A stretch of 64,000 nt of DNA from Pseudomonas thermotolerans DSM 14292 (GCF_000364625.1 NZ_KB822599.1:246663-310662); one strand, 5' to 3'. Shown: positions 42,012 to 53,139, numbered from the stretch's first letter. Translations and numbers: made by a program. Notes: generated by a model not told the origin, from the sequence alone.

Positions 42012-42974
42012 TCAGCCCAATATGGAGACCGAGTTCAGGTATTTCAAGACACGCGGCAGATTGTCGCTGGCCAGGCTGTCCAACCAGTGTAATCCAGCCC
42101 AGCCCCGCAACCAGGTGAACTGTCGTTTGGCCAGTTGCCGGGTGGCAATGATGCCGCGCTCGACCATTTCCGCCCGAGTCAGCTTGCCATCCAGGTATTC
42201 CCACACCTGGCGATACCCCACCGCCCGCATCGACGGCAGGCCCGCATGCAGATCCCCACGACGGCGCAGGGCTTCGACCTCTTCGACGAAGCCCTGTTCC
42301 AGCATGTGCAGAAATCGTTCCGCGATGCGCTCGTGGAGGATCTGGCGCCGGGTCGGCGCTATGGCCAGCTGGGCGACAGTATACGGGAACTGGCCGGTCG
42401 CCGTCGCACCCTGCCGTGTCTGCAGGCGACGATGTTCGCTCATTGTCCGACCGCTGACCCGGTACACCTCCAGAGCGCGCACCAGTCGCTGCGGATCGTT
42501 GCGGTGGATGCGCGCCGCCGACTCCGGGTCTACCCGCGTCAGCTCGCGGTGCAGCGCCTCGAGGCCCTCGGCCGCGGCCCAGGCCTCCAGCTCGGCGCGC
42601 ACCTGGGGATCGGCGCTCGGCATGTCGGCGAGGCCGTCCAGCAGGGCCTTGTAGTACAGCATGGTACCGCCGACCAGCAGCGGGATGCGCCCGCGCGCGC
42701 TGATCTCGGCCATGGCAGCCAGGGCGTCGGTGCGGAATTCGGCGGCGGAATAGCTCTCCGCCGGGTCGCGGATATCGATCAGCCGATGCGGGAACTCGGC
42801 GAGCACCGCCGGGGACGGCTTGGCGGTGCCGATGTCCATGCCGCGGTAGACCAGCGCGGAGTCCACGCTGATCAGCTCGCAGGGCAGCAGGCGTGCGAGT
42901 TCGAGCGCCAGGTCGGTCTTCCCGGAGGCGGTCGGCCCCATCAAGAAGATGGCGGGTTGGAAGGATTCAGACAT
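42012..42974 (-). CDS. miaA: tRNA dimethylallyltransferase MiaA
   Basis: A 320-residue enzyme that isopentenylates A37 of tRNAs reading U-starting codons. P-loop [17 protein letters not shown], then [34 protein letters not shown] and [19 protein letters not shown] are the standard order. ATG 42974 gives [10 protein letters not shown]; the frame runs on upstream into mutL-side spacer. It precedes hfq, as usual. Confidence 0.95.
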   Translation of the reverse strand: MSESFQPAIFLMGPTASGKTDLALELARLLPCELISVDSALVYRGMDIGTAKPSPAVLAEFPHRLIDIRDPAESYSAAEFRTDALAAMAEISARGRIPLLVGGTMLYYKALLDGLADMPSADPQVRAELEAWAAAEGLEALHRELTRVDPESAARIHRNDPQRLVRALEVYRVSGRTMSEHRRLQTRQGATATGQFPYTVAQLAIAPTRRQILHERIAERFLHMLEQGFVEEVEALRRRGDLHAGLPSMRAVGYRQVWEYLDGKLTRAEMVERGIIATRQLAKRQFTWLRGWAGLHWLDSLASDNLPRVLKYLNSVSILG

Positions 42975-43034
42975 CGGCAGGCCCGGGCAAACAGGGCCGG
43001 ATAGTTTCCGGCCCCGCGCGGCGCCCTGCAAGGC

Positions 43035-44924
43035 CTAGCGGCCGCGCAGGAACAGCTTGTCGAGGTCGTCCATGCCGAGTTGGGTCCAGGTCGGCCGGCC
43101 GTGGTTGCACTGGCCACTGCGCTCGGTGCGCTCCATGTCACGCAGCAGGGCGTTCATCTCCGGGATGGTCAGGCGCCGGTTGGCGCGCACCGAGCCGTGG
43201 CAGGCCATGGTCGCCAGCAACTCGTTGAGGTGGGCCTGGATACGGTCGCTGGTGCCGTACTCCATGAGGTCGGCAAGCACGTCCTGGACCAGGCGATTGG
43301 CCTCGGCCTGCTTGAGCAGCGCCGGGATCTGGCGGATCGCCAGGGTTTCCGGGCCCAGGCGCTGCAGTTCGAAGCCGAGGCGGCGGAACCAGTCGGCGTG
43401 CTCTTCGGCGCAGTCGGCCTCGCGCTCGCTGACCGCCAGGGATTCCGGCACCAGCAGCGGCTGGCCGCTCAAGCCCTCGCTGGCCATTGCCAGCTTGAGG
43501 CGCTCGTAGGTGATGCGCTCGTGGGCCGCGTGCATGTCCACCAGCACCAGGCCGTGGCGGTTCTCAGCGAGGATGTAGATGCCCTTGAGCTGGGCCAGGG
43601 CGTAGCCGAGCGGCGGGACGTCGCCCTGTCCATCGGGCAGCGGCGCGGGCGCGGCGGACTCGGCCAAGGGCGCGAAGTACTCGCGATAAACCCCGGCCGT
43701 CTCACCCAGCGGAAGGGCGGAAGCGGCCGGGCGCGGAGCCTGATAGCCGGCGGCATGGCTGCCGCGCCAGGCCGGGGCGTCCGCAGCCGGCGCAGTTTCC
43801 AGCACGCTGGCGGCCAGGCCGATCTCTCCCTGCGGGCCGAACTCGCCGGCGGCAATGCCCGTAGGGCGGACAATCTCGGCGACCGCCGGCGGGGCAGCCA
43901 ACTGGTCCTCCGGGCGCACCTCACCGAGGGCGCGGTGCAGGGTGCCGTAGAGGAAGTCGTGAACCATGCGGCTGTCGCGGAAGCGCACCTCGTGCTTGGT
44001 CGGGTGCACGTTGACGTCGACCAGCGCCGGATCCAGCTCGAGGAACAGCACGAAGGTCGGATGGCGGCCGTTGTACAGCACGTCGCGGTAGGCCTGACGC
44101 ACCGCGTGGGCGACCAGTTTGTCGCGCACGCAGCGGCCGTTGACGTAGAAGTACTGCAAATCGGCCTGGCTGCGAGAGAAGGTCGGCAGGCCAACCCAGC
44201 CCCACAGACGCAGCCCGTTGCGCTCCACCTCGATGGGCAGCGCCTGCTCGAGGAAGGCGGCCCCGCACACCGCGGCGACCCGGCGCGCCTGGCTGGCGCC
44301 ATCGGCGGCCTCGTGGAGGCTGAGGATGCTCTTGCCGTTGTGGCGCAGGTGGAAGGCCACGTCGAAGCGCGCCAGAGCCAAGCGCTTGACCACCTCCTGC
44401 AAATGATCGAATTCGGTCTTCTCCGAGCGCAGGAACTTGCGCCGCGCCGGGGTGTTGAAGAACAGGTCGCGCACCTCCACCGAGGTGCCCACCGGGTGGG
44501 CCGCCGGCTGCACCCGCGGCTGCATGTCGCGGCCCTCGGTCTCCACCTGCCAGGCCTGCTCGGCGTCGGCGGTGCGCGAGGTGAGGGTCAGCCGCGACAC
44601 CGAGCTGATCGAGGCCAGCGCCTCGCCGCGGAAGCCCATGCTGGCCACCCGCTCGAGGTCCTCCAGATCACGGATCTTGCTTGTGGCATGGCGCGCCAGG
44701 GCCAGCGGCAGGTCCTCGGCGGCGATCCCCGAGCCGTCATCGCGCACCCGCAGCAGCTTGACGCCGCCCTGCTCGACGTCCACCTCGATGCGCCGGGCGC
44801 CGGAGTCCAGGCTGTTCTCCAGGAGTTCCTTGGCCACCGAGGCCGGGCGCTCGACCACCTCGCCGGCGGCGATCTGGTTGGCCAGCCGCGGGCTGAGCAG
44901 CTGGATGCGGGCGCCCGGGCTCAT
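43035..44924 (-). CDS. mutL: DNA mismatch repair protein MutL
   Basis: A 629-residue GHKL ATPase. N-terminal motifs are [36 protein letters not shown] and [15 protein letters not shown] proline/alanine-rich linker follows around residues 340-430, then the C-terminal dimer domain with [12 protein letters not shown], which fits the endonuclease motif DQHA(X)2E(X)4E found in MutL of species lacking MutH. ATG 44924 overlaps the amiB stop (ATGA). Confidence 0.96.
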   Translation of the reverse strand: MSPGARIQLLSPRLANQIAAGEVVERPASVAKELLENSLDSGARRIEVDVEQGGVKLLRVRDDGSGIAAEDLPLALARHATSKIRDLEDLERVASMGFRGEALASISSVSRLTLTSRTADAEQAWQVETEGRDMQPRVQPAAHPVGTSVEVRDLFFNTPARRKFLRSEKTEFDHLQEVVKRLALARFDVAFHLRHNGKSILSLHEAADGASQARRVAAVCGAAFLEQALPIEVERNGLRLWGWVGLPTFSRSQADLQYFYVNGRCVRDKLVAHAVRQAYRDVLYNGRHPTFVLFLELDPALVDVNVHPTKHEVRFRDSRMVHDFLYGTLHRALGEVRPEDQLAAPPAVAEIVRPTGIAAGEFGPQGEIGLAASVLETAPAADAPAWRGSHAAGYQAPRPAASALPLGETAGVYREYFAPLAESAAPAPLPDGQGDVPPLGYALAQLKGIYILAENRHGLVLVDMHAAHERITYERLKLAMASEGLSGQPLLVPESLAVSEREADCAEEHADWFRRLGFELQRLGPETLAIRQIPALLKQAEANRLVQDVLADLMEYGTSDRIQAHLNELLATMACHGSVRANRRLTIPEMNALLRDMERTERSGQCNHGRPTWTQLGMDDLDKLFLRGR

Positions 44925-46345
44925 GGCTGGGCCGCCAGGGTGGTGGCGGGTATCTGCAGCACCTGGCCGATCCGGATGCTGTCGCTCTTCAGGTTGTTGG
45001 CGCTGCGCAACGCGGCCAGCGAGACGTCGTAGCGCTGGGCGATCAGCGCCAGGCTCTCGCCGGAGCTGACCACGTGCTCGCGCGGACCGGCGCTGCTCAG
45101 CCGGCCCTGGTCGCGCAGCCAAGCGATGTAGGTGCCGGGCGGCGGACTCTGCTGGAAGAACTGCTTGACCCCGGTGGTGATCGCCCGGGCCAGGGCCTGC
45201 TGATGGCTGGCGCTGGCCAGCTTCTGGGACTCGTTGTGGTTGGAGATGAACCCGGTCTCCACGAGAATCGACGGAATGTCCGGGGACTTCAGCACCATGA
45301 AACCGGCCTGCTCGACGCGCCGCTTGTGCAGTGGGGTGATGCGCCCCATGTTGGACAGCACCTTCTGACCGACGTCCAGGCTGGAGGCCAGCGAGGCGGT
45401 CATGGACAGATCGAGCAGCACCCCGGCGAGCACCCGGTCCTTGTCGTCCAGGCTGACGGTGCCGACCCCGCCGATCAGGTCGGAGCGGTTCTCGTTGTCG
45501 GCCAGCCAGCGGGCGGTCTCCGAAGTGGCGCCACGCTCCGAGAGGGCGAACACCGAGGCACCGAAGGCGCTGCGGTTGGGCGCGGCGTCGGCGTGGATGG
45601 AGACGAACAGGTCGGCGCCCTTCTTGCGGGCTATCTCGGTGCGCTTGCGCAGCGGGATGAAGTAGTCGCCGGTGCGCACAAGCTCGCCGCGGAAGCCCTT
45701 CTCGCGGTTGATCTGCCGCTGCAGCTCCTTGGCGATGGCCAGGGTGAGGCTCTTCTCGTGCTGCCCCTTGGGCCCGATGGCTCCGGGGTCCTCGCCGCCG
45801 TGGCCGGCGTCGATGGCGATGACGATGTCGCGCTTGCCGGCCGGCAGGGCGGTTGCCGTGCGCGGCGCCGTCGTCTGGGTCGGGGTGACCGGCACCGTCG
45901 GCTTGCTGGCCGCGCTGCCGGCCGGCAGGGCCGGGGCGCTGTCGGCGCCCTGGTCGAACAGGTCGATCACCAGGCGGTCGCCGTATTGCTGGTTGGGCGC
46001 CAGACTGAAGCTCTTCGGGGTGACCGGCGCGGACAGATCGATCACCACGCGCAGCTCGTCGGGGCTGCGCTGGGCGGAGCGCACGCCGGTGATCGGGGTG
46101 TTGCTCAGCGCCAGTTGGTCGAGACGGGTGGCCAGCTGCGCGCCGTTGACGTCGATGACGATACGGTGTGGCGCGGTCAGAGTGAACAGATTGTGCTGCA
46201 CCGGACCGGACAGGTCGAAGACCAGCCGCGTGTTGTCCGGCGCACGCCAGAGGCGGACCCCCTTGACCTGAACGGCAGCGAGCACATCCGCTGCCAGGGC
46301 CAGCAGCAGCAGTCCCACCCCAAACGCCCGCGCGCGAATGCGCAT
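44921..46345 (-). CDS. amiB: N-acetylmuramoyl-L-alanine amidase AmiB
   Basis: A 474-residue periplasmic cell-separation amidase: signal peptide ([23 protein letters not shown]), AMIN domain ([21 protein letters not shown]), a linker rich in Pro, Thr and Ala, the zinc amidase_3 domain ([21 protein letters not shown], with later FISNHNE), and a C-terminal LysM ([28 protein letters not shown]). ATG 46345 with GGGGA in front is chosen over a GTG four codons upstream. Activated by EnvC/NlpD-type partners elsewhere. Confidence 0.95.
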   Translation of the reverse strand: MRIRARAFGVGLLLLALAADVLAAVQVKGVRLWRAPDNTRLVFDLSGPVQHNLFTLTAPHRIVIDVNGAQLATRLDQLALSNTPITGVRSAQRSPDELRVVIDLSAPVTPKSFSLAPNQQYGDRLVIDLFDQGADSAPALPAGSAASKPTVPVTPTQTTAPRTATALPAGKRDIVIAIDAGHGGEDPGAIGPKGQHEKSLTLAIAKELQRQINREKGFRGELVRTGDYFIPLRKRTEIARKKGADLFVSIHADAAPNRSAFGASVFALSERGATSETARWLADNENRSDLIGGVGTVSLDDKDRVLAGVLLDLSMTASLASSLDVGQKVLSNMGRITPLHKRRVEQAGFMVLKSPDIPSILVETGFISNHNESQKLASASHQQALARAITTGVKQFFQQSPPPGTYIAWLRDQGRLSSAGPREHVVSSGESLALIAQRYDVSLAALRSANNLKSDSIRIGQVLQIPATTLAAQP

Positions 46346-46360
46346 AGAAATCCCCACTGG

Positions 46361-46843
46361 TTATTGATGATGCCGTTGCTGCCCTGCCTGCAGAGCGGCG
46401 CACCAGGCTTCACCTCGTGGGCCATGTGGCGCCAGATGCAGCGAACGGCCGCCTCCATGGGCGCCAATGGTAATGGTCAGGTCCGGCTTTGGCAAAACGC
46501 CGGCGCCGCGTTGCGGCCATTCGATCAGGCACAGGGCGTCGCCCTCGAAGTAGTCGCGAATGCCAAGAAATTCCAGCTCCTCGGGATCGACCAGGCGGTA
46601 CAGGTCGAAGTGGTAGATGCGCCGGCCGTCCAGCTCGTAGGGCTCGACCAGGGTGAAGGTCGGGCTCTTCACCGCGCCCTGATGGCCGAAGCCACGGATC
46701 AGCCCGCGCGACAGGGTGGTCTTGCCCATCCCCAGGTCGCCGAGAAGGAAGATCACCCCGCGACCGCCGGTCGCCTCGGCCAGGCGTGCGCCGAACTCAA
46801 GCATGGCCGCCTCGTCGGCGGCGTAGAAGGTCAGGCCAGACAT
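46361..46843 (-). CDS. tsaE: tRNA threonylcarbamoyladenosine biosynthesis ATPase TsaE
   Basis: A 160-residue P-loop ATPase needed with TsaB, TsaC and TsaD to make t6A37. Walker A is [17 protein letters not shown], then [25 protein letters not shown] and LIEWPQR. ATG 46843 lies inside the 3' end of nnr (13-base overlap). It leads into amiB after 15 bases. Confidence 0.94.
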   Translation of the reverse strand: MSGLTFYAADEAAMLEFGARLAEATGGRGVIFLLGDLGMGKTTLSRGLIRGFGHQGAVKSPTFTLVEPYELDGRRIYHFDLYRLVDPEELEFLGIRDYFEGDALCLIEWPQRGAGVLPKPDLTITIGAHGGGRSLHLAPHGPRGEAWCAALQAGQQRHHQ

Positions 46844-48330
46844 GGGCTGTGAGCCTCCAGCAGCTCGCGGATCACCGGAATCAGGTCGCTGGCGGCCAGA
46901 CCGCGGCCCTGGGCGCCGAGCCGCTCGCCGGCACTGGCATGCAGCCAGACTGCCAGACAGGCGGCGGCGTAGCCATCCAGACCCTGGGCGCGCAGGGCGC
47001 CGATCAGCCCGGCCAGAACGTCGCCCAGCCCGGCACCGGCCATCGCCGGATGGCCGCGGTCGCAGAGCGCCAGCCGGCCGTCCGGGGCGGCCACCAGGCT
47101 GCCGGCGCCCTTGAGCACCGCCACCGCCCGGTAGCGCTCGGCCAGGGCCAGGGCGGCGGCGGCGCGATCGGCCTGCACCTCGGCGCTGGAGCAGCCGAGC
47201 AGGCGCGCCGCCTCGCCCGGGTGCGGAGTGATCACCAGCTCGGCCGGAGCCTTCACCTCGCCGGCGGCCAGCAGGTTGAGGGCATCGGCGTCCCACACCT
47301 GGGCACGGTCGCTGGCCGCCGCCACCGACAGCAGGCTGCGCCCCCAGGCGGCCTGGCCGAGACCGGGACCGACCACCAGCACGTCGGCGCGGGCGACCAA
47401 CCCCGGCAACTGGTAGGTGGAGGCCACGCCCTGCACCATCACCTCGGGCAGCCGCGCCAGAGCGGCGCTGACGTGCTCCTCGCGTGTCGCCAGGGACACC
47501 AGCCCGGCACCGGCGCGCAGGGCGCTCTGCGCGCTGAGCAGGGCGGCGCCGCCCAGGCCGCGGTCGCCGCCGATCACCAGCAGGTGGCCGAACTGGCCCT
47601 TGTGGGCGCAGCGCGGACGGGCTGCCAGGCGCGGCAGGGCATCCCCGGCCAGCCGCCAGGCCTTGGCCGGTTGCTCGGCGACCAGCGCCGGATCAGCCTG
47701 CAAGTCGGCGAACCGCAACGCACCAACCCGCTCCGGACCGACGCCGCTGAACAGGCCGAACTTGAGCCCGATGAAGGTCACCGTAAGATCCGCGCGTACC
47801 GCCACGCCCAGCTCGCGGCCGGTGTCGGCGCACAGCCCGGAAGGGATGTCGATGGCCAGCACCGGGAGACCGCTGGCGTTGACCTGGCGGATCGCCTGGG
47901 CGAAGGGCTCGCGCACCGCGCCGGTCAGGCCGGTGCCGAGCAGGGCATCCACCAGCACCCCTTCGAGGACCGCGCATTCGCTCCAGGGGCGCACCGCCAC
48001 CCCGGCCTGCCGCGCCTCGGCATGGGCCGCGGCGGCATCGCCAGCGAGCCGGCCAGGGTCGCCGACCGCCAGCACCTGCACTCGCCAGCCGGCGCGCTGC
48101 GCCAGGGCGGCCACCAGGTATCCGTCGCCGGCGTTGTTGCCGTGCCCGGCGAGCACGGTCAGCGCACCGGCCTCCGGCCAGCGCTGGCGCAGGGCACGCC
48201 AGGAGGCGTGGGCGGCCCGCTGCATGAGTTCGAAACCCGGGGTTCCGGCGGCGATCAGGCGGGCGTCCAGCTCGCGCACCTGGGCGGCGGAATACAGGGG
48301 CAGGGGAAGGTCGTCGGCTGAGGTCGGCAT
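46831..48330 (-). CDS. nnr: Bifunctional NAD(P)H-hydrate epimerase/dehydratase Nnr
   Basis: A 499-residue metabolite-repair enzyme. The N-terminal YjeF_N epimerase domain has LYSAAQVRELDARLIAAG and AGHGNNAGDGYLVAALA. The C-terminal ADP-dependent dehydratase domain has GHLLVIGGDRGLGGAALLSAQSALRAGAG and GAGLGDVLAGLIGAL. ATG 48330 is preferred; the frame upstream is antisense to queG. It is divergent from queG with a 57-base gap. Confidence 0.94.
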   Translation of the reverse strand: MPTSADDLPLPLYSAAQVRELDARLIAAGTPGFELMQRAAHASWRALRQRWPEAGALTVLAGHGNNAGDGYLVAALAQRAGWRVQVLAVGDPGRLAGDAAAAHAEARQAGVAVRPWSECAVLEGVLVDALLGTGLTGAVREPFAQAIRQVNASGLPVLAIDIPSGLCADTGRELGVAVRADLTVTFIGLKFGLFSGVGPERVGALRFADLQADPALVAEQPAKAWRLAGDALPRLAARPRCAHKGQFGHLLVIGGDRGLGGAALLSAQSALRAGAGLVSLATREEHVSAALARLPEVMVQGVASTYQLPGLVARADVLVVGPGLGQAAWGRSLLSVAAASDRAQVWDADALNLLAAGEVKAPAELVITPHPGEAARLLGCSSAEVQADRAAAALALAERYRAVAVLKGAGSLVAAPDGRLALCDRGHPAMAGAGLGDVLAGLIGALRAQGLDGYAAACLAVWLHASAGERLGAQGRGLAASDLIPVIRELLEAHSPCLA

Positions 48331-48387
48331 GCGTCGGCTCCAATGTCTGGCAGAATTATACCCACCCCTCTCCGGTTTCCGCCCAGC

Positions 48388-49464
48388 ATGCCCCAGCCCG
48401 CCCCGCCCCGCGCCGACCTCGATCTCGCCACCCTCGCCCAGTCGATCAAGGACTGGGGCCGCGAGCTGGGCTTCCAGCAGGTCGGCATCGCCGGGATCGA
48501 CCTGCCCCGCCACGAGGAGCACCTGCAGCGCTGGCTGGCCGCCGGCTACCAGGGCGAGATGGACTACCTGGCGACGCACGGCAGCAAGCGCTCGCGGCCG
48601 GCCGAGCTGCGCCCCGGCACCCTGCGGGTGGTCTCGCTACGCATGGACTACCTGCCCGCCGATCCCCAGATGGCCCGACGCCTGGGCGAGCCCGAGAAGG
48701 CCTACGTGTCGCGCTACGCCCTGGGCCGCGACTACCACAAGCTGGTGCGCCCGCGCCTCCAGCAGTTGGCCGACCGTATCCAGGCGCAGATCGGACCGTT
48801 CGGCTACCGCGCCTACGTGGACAGCGGCCCGGTGCTGGAAAAGGCCCTCGGCGAGCAGGCCGCGTTGGGCTGGATCGGCAAGAACACCCTGCTGCTCAAC
48901 CGCCATGCCGGCAGCTTCTTCTTTCTCGGCGAGCTGTTCGTCGACCTGCCCCTGCCGGTGGACGGCCCCTACCAGGGCGAGCACTGCGGACGCTGCACGG
49001 CCTGCCTGGAGGCCTGCCCGACCCAGGCCTTCGTCGCCCCCTATGTGCTGGATGCGCGGCGCTGCATCTCCTATCTGACCATCGAGCTGAAGGGGGCGAT
49101 CCCCCTGGAGCTGCGCCCACTGATCGGCAACCGGGTGTTCGGCTGCGACGACTGCCAGATCGTCTGCCCCTGGAACCGCTTCGCCCGCCCCAGCCCGGAG
49201 AGCGACTTCCAGCCGCGTCAGGGCCTGGACAACATCACCCTAGCCGAGCTGTTCCTGTGGAGCGAGGAGGAGTTCCTGGCGCGCACCGAGGGCTCGCCGC
49301 TGCGTCGCGCCGGCTACGAGCGCTGGCTCCGCAACCTGGCGGTGGGGCTGGGCAACGCGCCGACCACCATCCCGGTGCTGGAGGCCCTGGAGGCACGCCG
49401 CGCGCATCCCTCGGCGCTGGTCCGCGAACACGTGGCCTGGGCGCTGCGGCGCCACGGTCGCTGA
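48388..49464 (+). CDS. queG: Epoxyqueuosine reductase QueG
   Basis: A 358-residue cobalamin-dependent enzyme for the last step of queuosine synthesis in tRNA. It starts LAQSIKDWGRELGFQQVGIAG. The two [4Fe-4S] motifs are CGRCTACLEACPTQAF and CDDCQIVCPWNRFA, followed by HEAT-like repeats (LEARRAHPSALVREHVAWALRRH). An in-frame ATG at 48343 would add 15 residues not typical of the family and overlaps a likely promoter, so ATG 48388 is chosen. Confidence 0.94.
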   Translation: MPQPAPPRADLDLATLAQSIKDWGRELGFQQVGIAGIDLPRHEEHLQRWLAAGYQGEMDYLATHGSKRSRPAELRPGTLRVVSLRMDYLPADPQMARRLGEPEKAYVSRYALGRDYHKLVRPRLQQLADRIQAQIGPFGYRAYVDSGPVLEKALGEQAALGWIGKNTLLLNRHAGSFFFLGELFVDLPLPVDGPYQGEHCGRCTACLEACPTQAFVAPYVLDARRCISYLTIELKGAIPLELRPLIGNRVFGCDDCQIVCPWNRFARPSPESDFQPRQGLDNITLAELFLWSEEEFLARTEGSPLRRAGYERWLRNLAVGLGNAPTTIPVLEALEARRAHPSALVREHVAWALRRHGR

Positions 49465-49511
49465 CTGAACGGGTCCGCGGACAAGCCTGACCCCTGCCGC
49501 AGGCAGGGCGC

Positions 49512-50054
49512 TCAAACCTTGAGGAAGTGCTCGCGGTAGTGACGCAGCTCGGCGATGGACTCGCGGATATCGTCCAGGGCCAGGTGGCTGTTCTTCTTCT
49601 GGAAGCTTTCCTTGATCTGGGGTGCCCAGCGCTCGGCGAGGATCTTCAGGGTCGAGACGTCCAGGTAGCGGTAGTGGAAGTAGGCTTCCAGCCTGGGCAT
49701 GTAGCGATAGAGGAAGCGGCGGTCCTGGCCGATGCTGTTGCCGCAGATCGGCGACTTGCCGGCCGGCACCCACTGCTCGAGGAAGGCCAGAGTCAGCGCC
49801 TCGGCCTCGGCTGTGTCGATGCGGCTGTCGCGGACCCGCTGGAGCAGGCCGCTCTGCCCGTGGGTGCGGGTGTTCCACTCGTCCATCCCGGCGAGCACCT
49901 CCTCGCTCTGGTGCACGGCGATCACCGGGCCTTCGGCGAGAATGTTGAGCTCGCTGTCGGTGACGATGGTGGCGATCTCGAGGATGCGGTCGCGTTCGGG
50001 ATCGAGACCGGTCATTTCCAGGTCGATCCAGATCAGGTTGAGGGGGTTCTGCAT
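49512..50054 (-). CDS. orn: Oligoribonuclease
   Basis: A 180-residue DEDDh exonuclease that degrades di-nucleotides, including pGpG from c-di-GMP turnover. Exo I is [22 protein letters not shown], Exo II is [20 protein letters not shown] and Exo III is [19 protein letters not shown]. Single essential-type gene of normal length, convergent with queG. Confidence 0.97.
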   Translation of the reverse strand: MQNPLNLIWIDLEMTGLDPERDRILEIATIVTDSELNILAEGPVIAVHQSEEVLAGMDEWNTRTHGQSGLLQRVRDSRIDTAEAEALTLAFLEQWVPAGKSPICGNSIGQDRRFLYRYMPRLEAYFHYRYLDVSTLKILAERWAPQIKESFQKKNSHLALDDIRESIAELRHYREHFLKV

Positions 50055-50169
50055 GGCGTGCTCCTAGGCTGAGGTGCGCAGTGTAGCCCAGCCGGGCGAC
50101 GCTGGCGCAGCGTGCTAAACTCGCCGCCGCCAAACCTGCACATCTCCAGAGGCATCGACCGGAACCCGC

Positions 50170-51192
50170 ATGGCCAAACGCCAACTCAACCGCCGCCAGA
50201 GCTGGCGCATCGAAAAGATCCAGAGCGAACGCGCCGCCCGCGCCGCCAGGCGCGAGTCCCAGGCCCTCGCGGCCTTGGAGGGCGGCGACCTGGGGCCCGA
50301 GCAGTATGGTCTGGTGATCGCCCATTTCGGCGTGACGGTTGAGGTGGAAGCCGAGGATGGCGGCGCCATCCACCGCTGCCACCTGCGTGCCAACCTGCCG
50401 CCACTGGTCACCGGCGACCGCGTGGTGTGGCGCGCCGGCAACCAGGCCAACGGAGTGATCGTCGCCCAGCTGCCGCGGCGCAGCGAGCTGTGCCGCCCGG
50501 ACCAGCGCGGTCAGCTGAAACCCGTGGCGGCCAACGTCGATCAGATCGTCATCGTCTTCGCGCCGCGCCCGGAGCCCCATGCCAACCTGATCGACCGCTA
50601 CCTGGTGGCCGCCGAGCACGCCGGAATCCGCCCGCTGCTGCTGCTCAACAAGGCCGACCTGATCGACGACGCCAACGCCGCGAGCATCGACGCCCTGCTG
50701 GACACCTACCGCCAGCTCGGCTACCCGCTGCTCGAGGTCTCGGCGCACCAGGGCAGCGGCATGCAGGAGCTGCAGGCACGCCTCGACGGCCACGTCAGCG
50801 TGTTCGTCGGGCAGTCCGGGGTGGGCAAGTCGTCGCTGGTCAACAGTCTGCTGCCGGGGGTGGACACCCGCGTCGGTGCGCTGTCCGAACTGACCGGCAA
50901 GGGCACCCACACCACCACTACGGCACGGCTGTTCCACTTCCCCGGCGGCGGCGAGCTGATCGACTCGCCGGGGATCCGCGAATTCGCTCTGAGCCACGTC
51001 AGCCGCCAGGACGTCGAGGACGGCTTCATCGAGTTCCGCGCACTGCTCGGCCGCTGCCGCTTCCGCGACTGCCGCCACGAGCAGGAACCCGGCTGCGCGC
51101 TGCTCGCCGCCCTAGCGGACGGGCGCATCCACCCGCAGCGCATGGCCAGCTACCGGCACATCGTCGCCAGCCTGCCGGAGACCGAGTACTAG
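50170..51192 (+). CDS. rsgA: Ribosome small subunit GTPase RsgA
   Basis: A 340-residue circularly permuted GTPase aiding late 30S assembly. An N-terminal basic segment ([25 protein letters not shown]) and OB-fold precede the G domain in the order G4 LLNKADLI, G1 [16 protein letters not shown]3 IDSPGIREF. The C-terminal zinc knuckle is [14 protein letters not shown]. Divergent from orn, convergent with motB. Confidence 0.95.
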   Translation: MAKRQLNRRQSWRIEKIQSERAARAARRESQALAALEGGDLGPEQYGLVIAHFGVTVEVEAEDGGAIHRCHLRANLPPLVTGDRVVWRAGNQANGVIVAQLPRRSELCRPDQRGQLKPVAANVDQIVIVFAPRPEPHANLIDRYLVAAEHAGIRPLLLLNKADLIDDANAASIDALLDTYRQLGYPLLEVSAHQGSGMQELQARLDGHVSVFVGQSGVGKSSLVNSLLPGVDTRVGALSELTGKGTHTTTTARLFHFPGGGELIDSPGIREFALSHVSRQDVEDGFIEFRALLGRCRFRDCRHEQEPGCALLAALADGRIHPQRMASYRHIVASLPETEY

Positions 51193-51195
51193 AAC

Positions 51196-52158
51196 TTAGC
51201 GCTGCAGCCTGAGCGGCCCGTCGTCGAAGACGTTGAGGCGCTGCGGCAGCGCCTCGGCTGGCACCGCCGACTGGGGCGCCGGCGGCTCGGCCTGCGGCAC
51301 GCCGGCGCCCTGCCCGCTCTCGATGGCGCGCTGCGCCTTGCGAGTCAGCACGATGATGTCGATGCGCCGGTTCACCGGGTTGAACGGGTCCTTGCGATCG
51401 AATAGCGCTGAGGAGGCGTAGCCGACCACCCGCGCCACCTGCTCTTCCGGATAGCCGCCCACCTCCAGGGTACGCCGCGCGGCGTTGGCGCGCGCCGCGG
51501 AGAGCTCCCAGTTGCCGTACTCGCCGTGCCCGGCGAAGGGCTTGGCGTCGGTGTGACCGCTGATGCTGATCTTGTTCGGCACCGCCTTGATGGTGTCGAC
51601 CATGGCCAGCAGGATGTCCTCGAAGTAGGGCTGCAGACGCGCGCTGCCGAGATCGAACATCGGCCGGTTCTCGGCGTCCATGATCTGGATGCGCAGGCCG
51701 TCCTGGGTGATCTCCAGGAGGATCTGGTCCTTGAAGCGCTGCAGCTGCGGATTCTCGTCGATCTTGTTCTGCAGCTCCTGGAGCAGCAGCTCGAGGCGCT
51801 CCTGCTCGAGACGGTCGGCGATGTCCTCGGCCTGCTCGGGGGACAGCTTGCTGCGGTCCTGGTCGTCGGGGAGGTTCTGCACCTCCGGGTTGAGGGTCTT
51901 GTCCGGCGCCGGGGTCGGCGTGCCGCCCAGGTCGATGACGTAGGGGCTGGCGCTCTCTGTGTAGCCCACCGGGTCTTGGAAGTAGCCGGCGATGGCCTTC
52001 TTCTGCTCCGGGGTGGCCGAGGACAGCAGCCAGAGCACCAGGAAGAAGGCCATCATCGCCGTGGCGAAGTCAGCGAAGGCGATCTTCCAGGATCCCCCGT
52101 GGTGCCCGGTGGCGTAGCGCTTGGCGCGCTTGATGATGATCGGCTGGTTGTTGTCCAT
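51196..52158 (-). CDS. motB: Flagellar motor stator protein MotB
   Basis: A 320-residue proton-channel stator subunit. The single membrane helix FADFATAMMAFFLVLWLLS carries the proton-binding Asp. A plug/linker region follows, then the OmpA-like peptidoglycan-binding domain with ISGHTDAKPF and RANAARRTL. The last 45 residues are Pro/Ala-rich. It follows motA by 11 bases and shares its FliA-type promoter. Confidence 0.95.
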   Translation of the reverse strand: MDNNQPIIIKRAKRYATGHHGGSWKIAFADFATAMMAFFLVLWLLSSATPEQKKAIAGYFQDPVGYTESASPYVIDLGGTPTPAPDKTLNPEVQNLPDDQDRSKLSPEQAEDIADRLEQERLELLLQELQNKIDENPQLQRFKDQILLEITQDGLRIQIMDAENRPMFDLGSARLQPYFEDILLAMVDTIKAVPNKISISGHTDAKPFAGHGEYGNWELSAARANAARRTLEVGGYPEEQVARVVGYASSALFDRKDPFNPVNRRIDIIVLTRKAQRAIESGQGAGVPQAEPPAPQSAVPAEALPQRLNVFDDGPLRLQR

Positions 52159-52169
52159 CGCAGCGACCG

Positions 52170-53021
52170 TCAGCTACCGCGCATGGCCTGATCGAGCTCG
52201 CTGAAGCTGGGCCGGTGGGCCGGCAGCAGCACCTTGCGGCCGAACTCCACCGCCAGGGTCGGCGGCATCCCGGAGGCGGAGGCCACCAGGCAGGCCTTGA
52301 TCGCCTCGAACAGATTCAGCTCCTCGCGGGCGTCGTGCTCCAGGGCCTGTGACAGCGGACCGACGAAGCCGTAGGCAGCGAGGATGCCGAGGAAGGTGCC
52401 GACCAGCGCGGCGCCGACGTGCTGGCCGATGGCCGCCTGCTCCGCCTCGCCGAGCATGGCCATGGTCACCACGATGCCAAGCACCGCGGCGACGATGCCG
52501 AAGCCGGGCAGGCCGTCGGCGACCCGCGACACTGCGTGGGCCGGATGCTCCAACTCCTCCTTGAGGCTTGCCAGCTCCATGTCGAACAGCCCCTCCAGCT
52601 CGTGGGGCGCCATGTTGCCGGAGGACATGATGCGCAGGTAGTCGCAGATGAACGCGGTCATCCGCGCGTCCTTGAGGACGCTCGGGTACTTGCTGAAGAT
52701 CGGGCTGGACTGCGGCTCTTCGATATCCGCCTCGACCGCCATCATCCCCTCGCGGCGGCTCTTGTTTAGTATCTCGTAGAGCAGCCGCAGGACTTCCAGG
52801 TAGAAGCCGCGGGTGAAGCGCGAGCCGAACAGGCGCAGCGCCTTGCTGAACACCTGCTTGGTGGTGCTTCCGGGGTTGGCCTGCAGGAAGGCGCCGAACG
52901 CCGCCCCGCCGATGATCATCACCTCGAAGGGCTGGATAAGAGCACCGAGCTTGCCGTGAGAGAGGAGGTATCCGCCGAGCACGCTGGCGAATACGACGAT
53001 GATGCCGAGGATTTTTGCCAT
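52170..53021 (-). CDS. motA: Flagellar motor stator protein MotA
   Basis: A 283-residue four-helix membrane protein starting MAKILGIIVVFASVLGGYLLSHGKLGALIQP. The large cytoplasmic loop contacting FliG is charged (KYPSVLKDARMTAFICDYLRIM). The final helices include PGFGIVAAVLGIVVTMAMLG with the conserved prolines. With MotB it forms the H+-driven stator. A second stator pair, MotCD, is common in Pseudomonas but would lie elsewhere. Confidence 0.95.
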   Translation of the reverse strand: MAKILGIIVVFASVLGGYLLSHGKLGALIQPFEVMIIGGAAFGAFLQANPGSTTKQVFSKALRLFGSRFTRGFYLEVLRLLYEILNKSRREGMMAVEADIEEPQSSPIFSKYPSVLKDARMTAFICDYLRIMSSGNMAPHELEGLFDMELASLKEELEHPAHAVSRVADGLPGFGIVAAVLGIVVTMAMLGEAEQAAIGQHVGAALVGTFLGILAAYGFVGPLSQALEHDAREELNLFEAIKACLVASASGMPPTLAVEFGRKVLLPAHRPSFSELDQAMRGS

Positions 53022-53069
53022 GGAAATTAAGAGTCGCTGGTGGAGGGGCTGGGTACGCCGCCCTTCTCT

Positions 53070-53096
53070 TTATCGGAAGATGTGCGCCAGACTATA
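53070..53096 (-). promoter_or_regulatory. FliA (sigma-28) type promoter of motAB
   Basis: On the minus strand: TATA (53096-53093), 15 bases, then TCCGATAA (53077-53070), 10 of 12 matches to TAAA-N15-GCCGATAA. It lies 49 bases upstream of the motA ATG. Confidence 0.62.
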
Positions 53097-53139
53097 GGCT
53101 GGCCGGCCGAAAATCCATTCAGCGCACTCGATAACCGCA

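Noticed and set aside
44925..46403. Long in-frame extension upstream of mutL (total 1122 codons)
   Set aside because: It is antisense-like read-through of amiB in another frame; MutL starts at ATG 44924 with its normal N-terminus.
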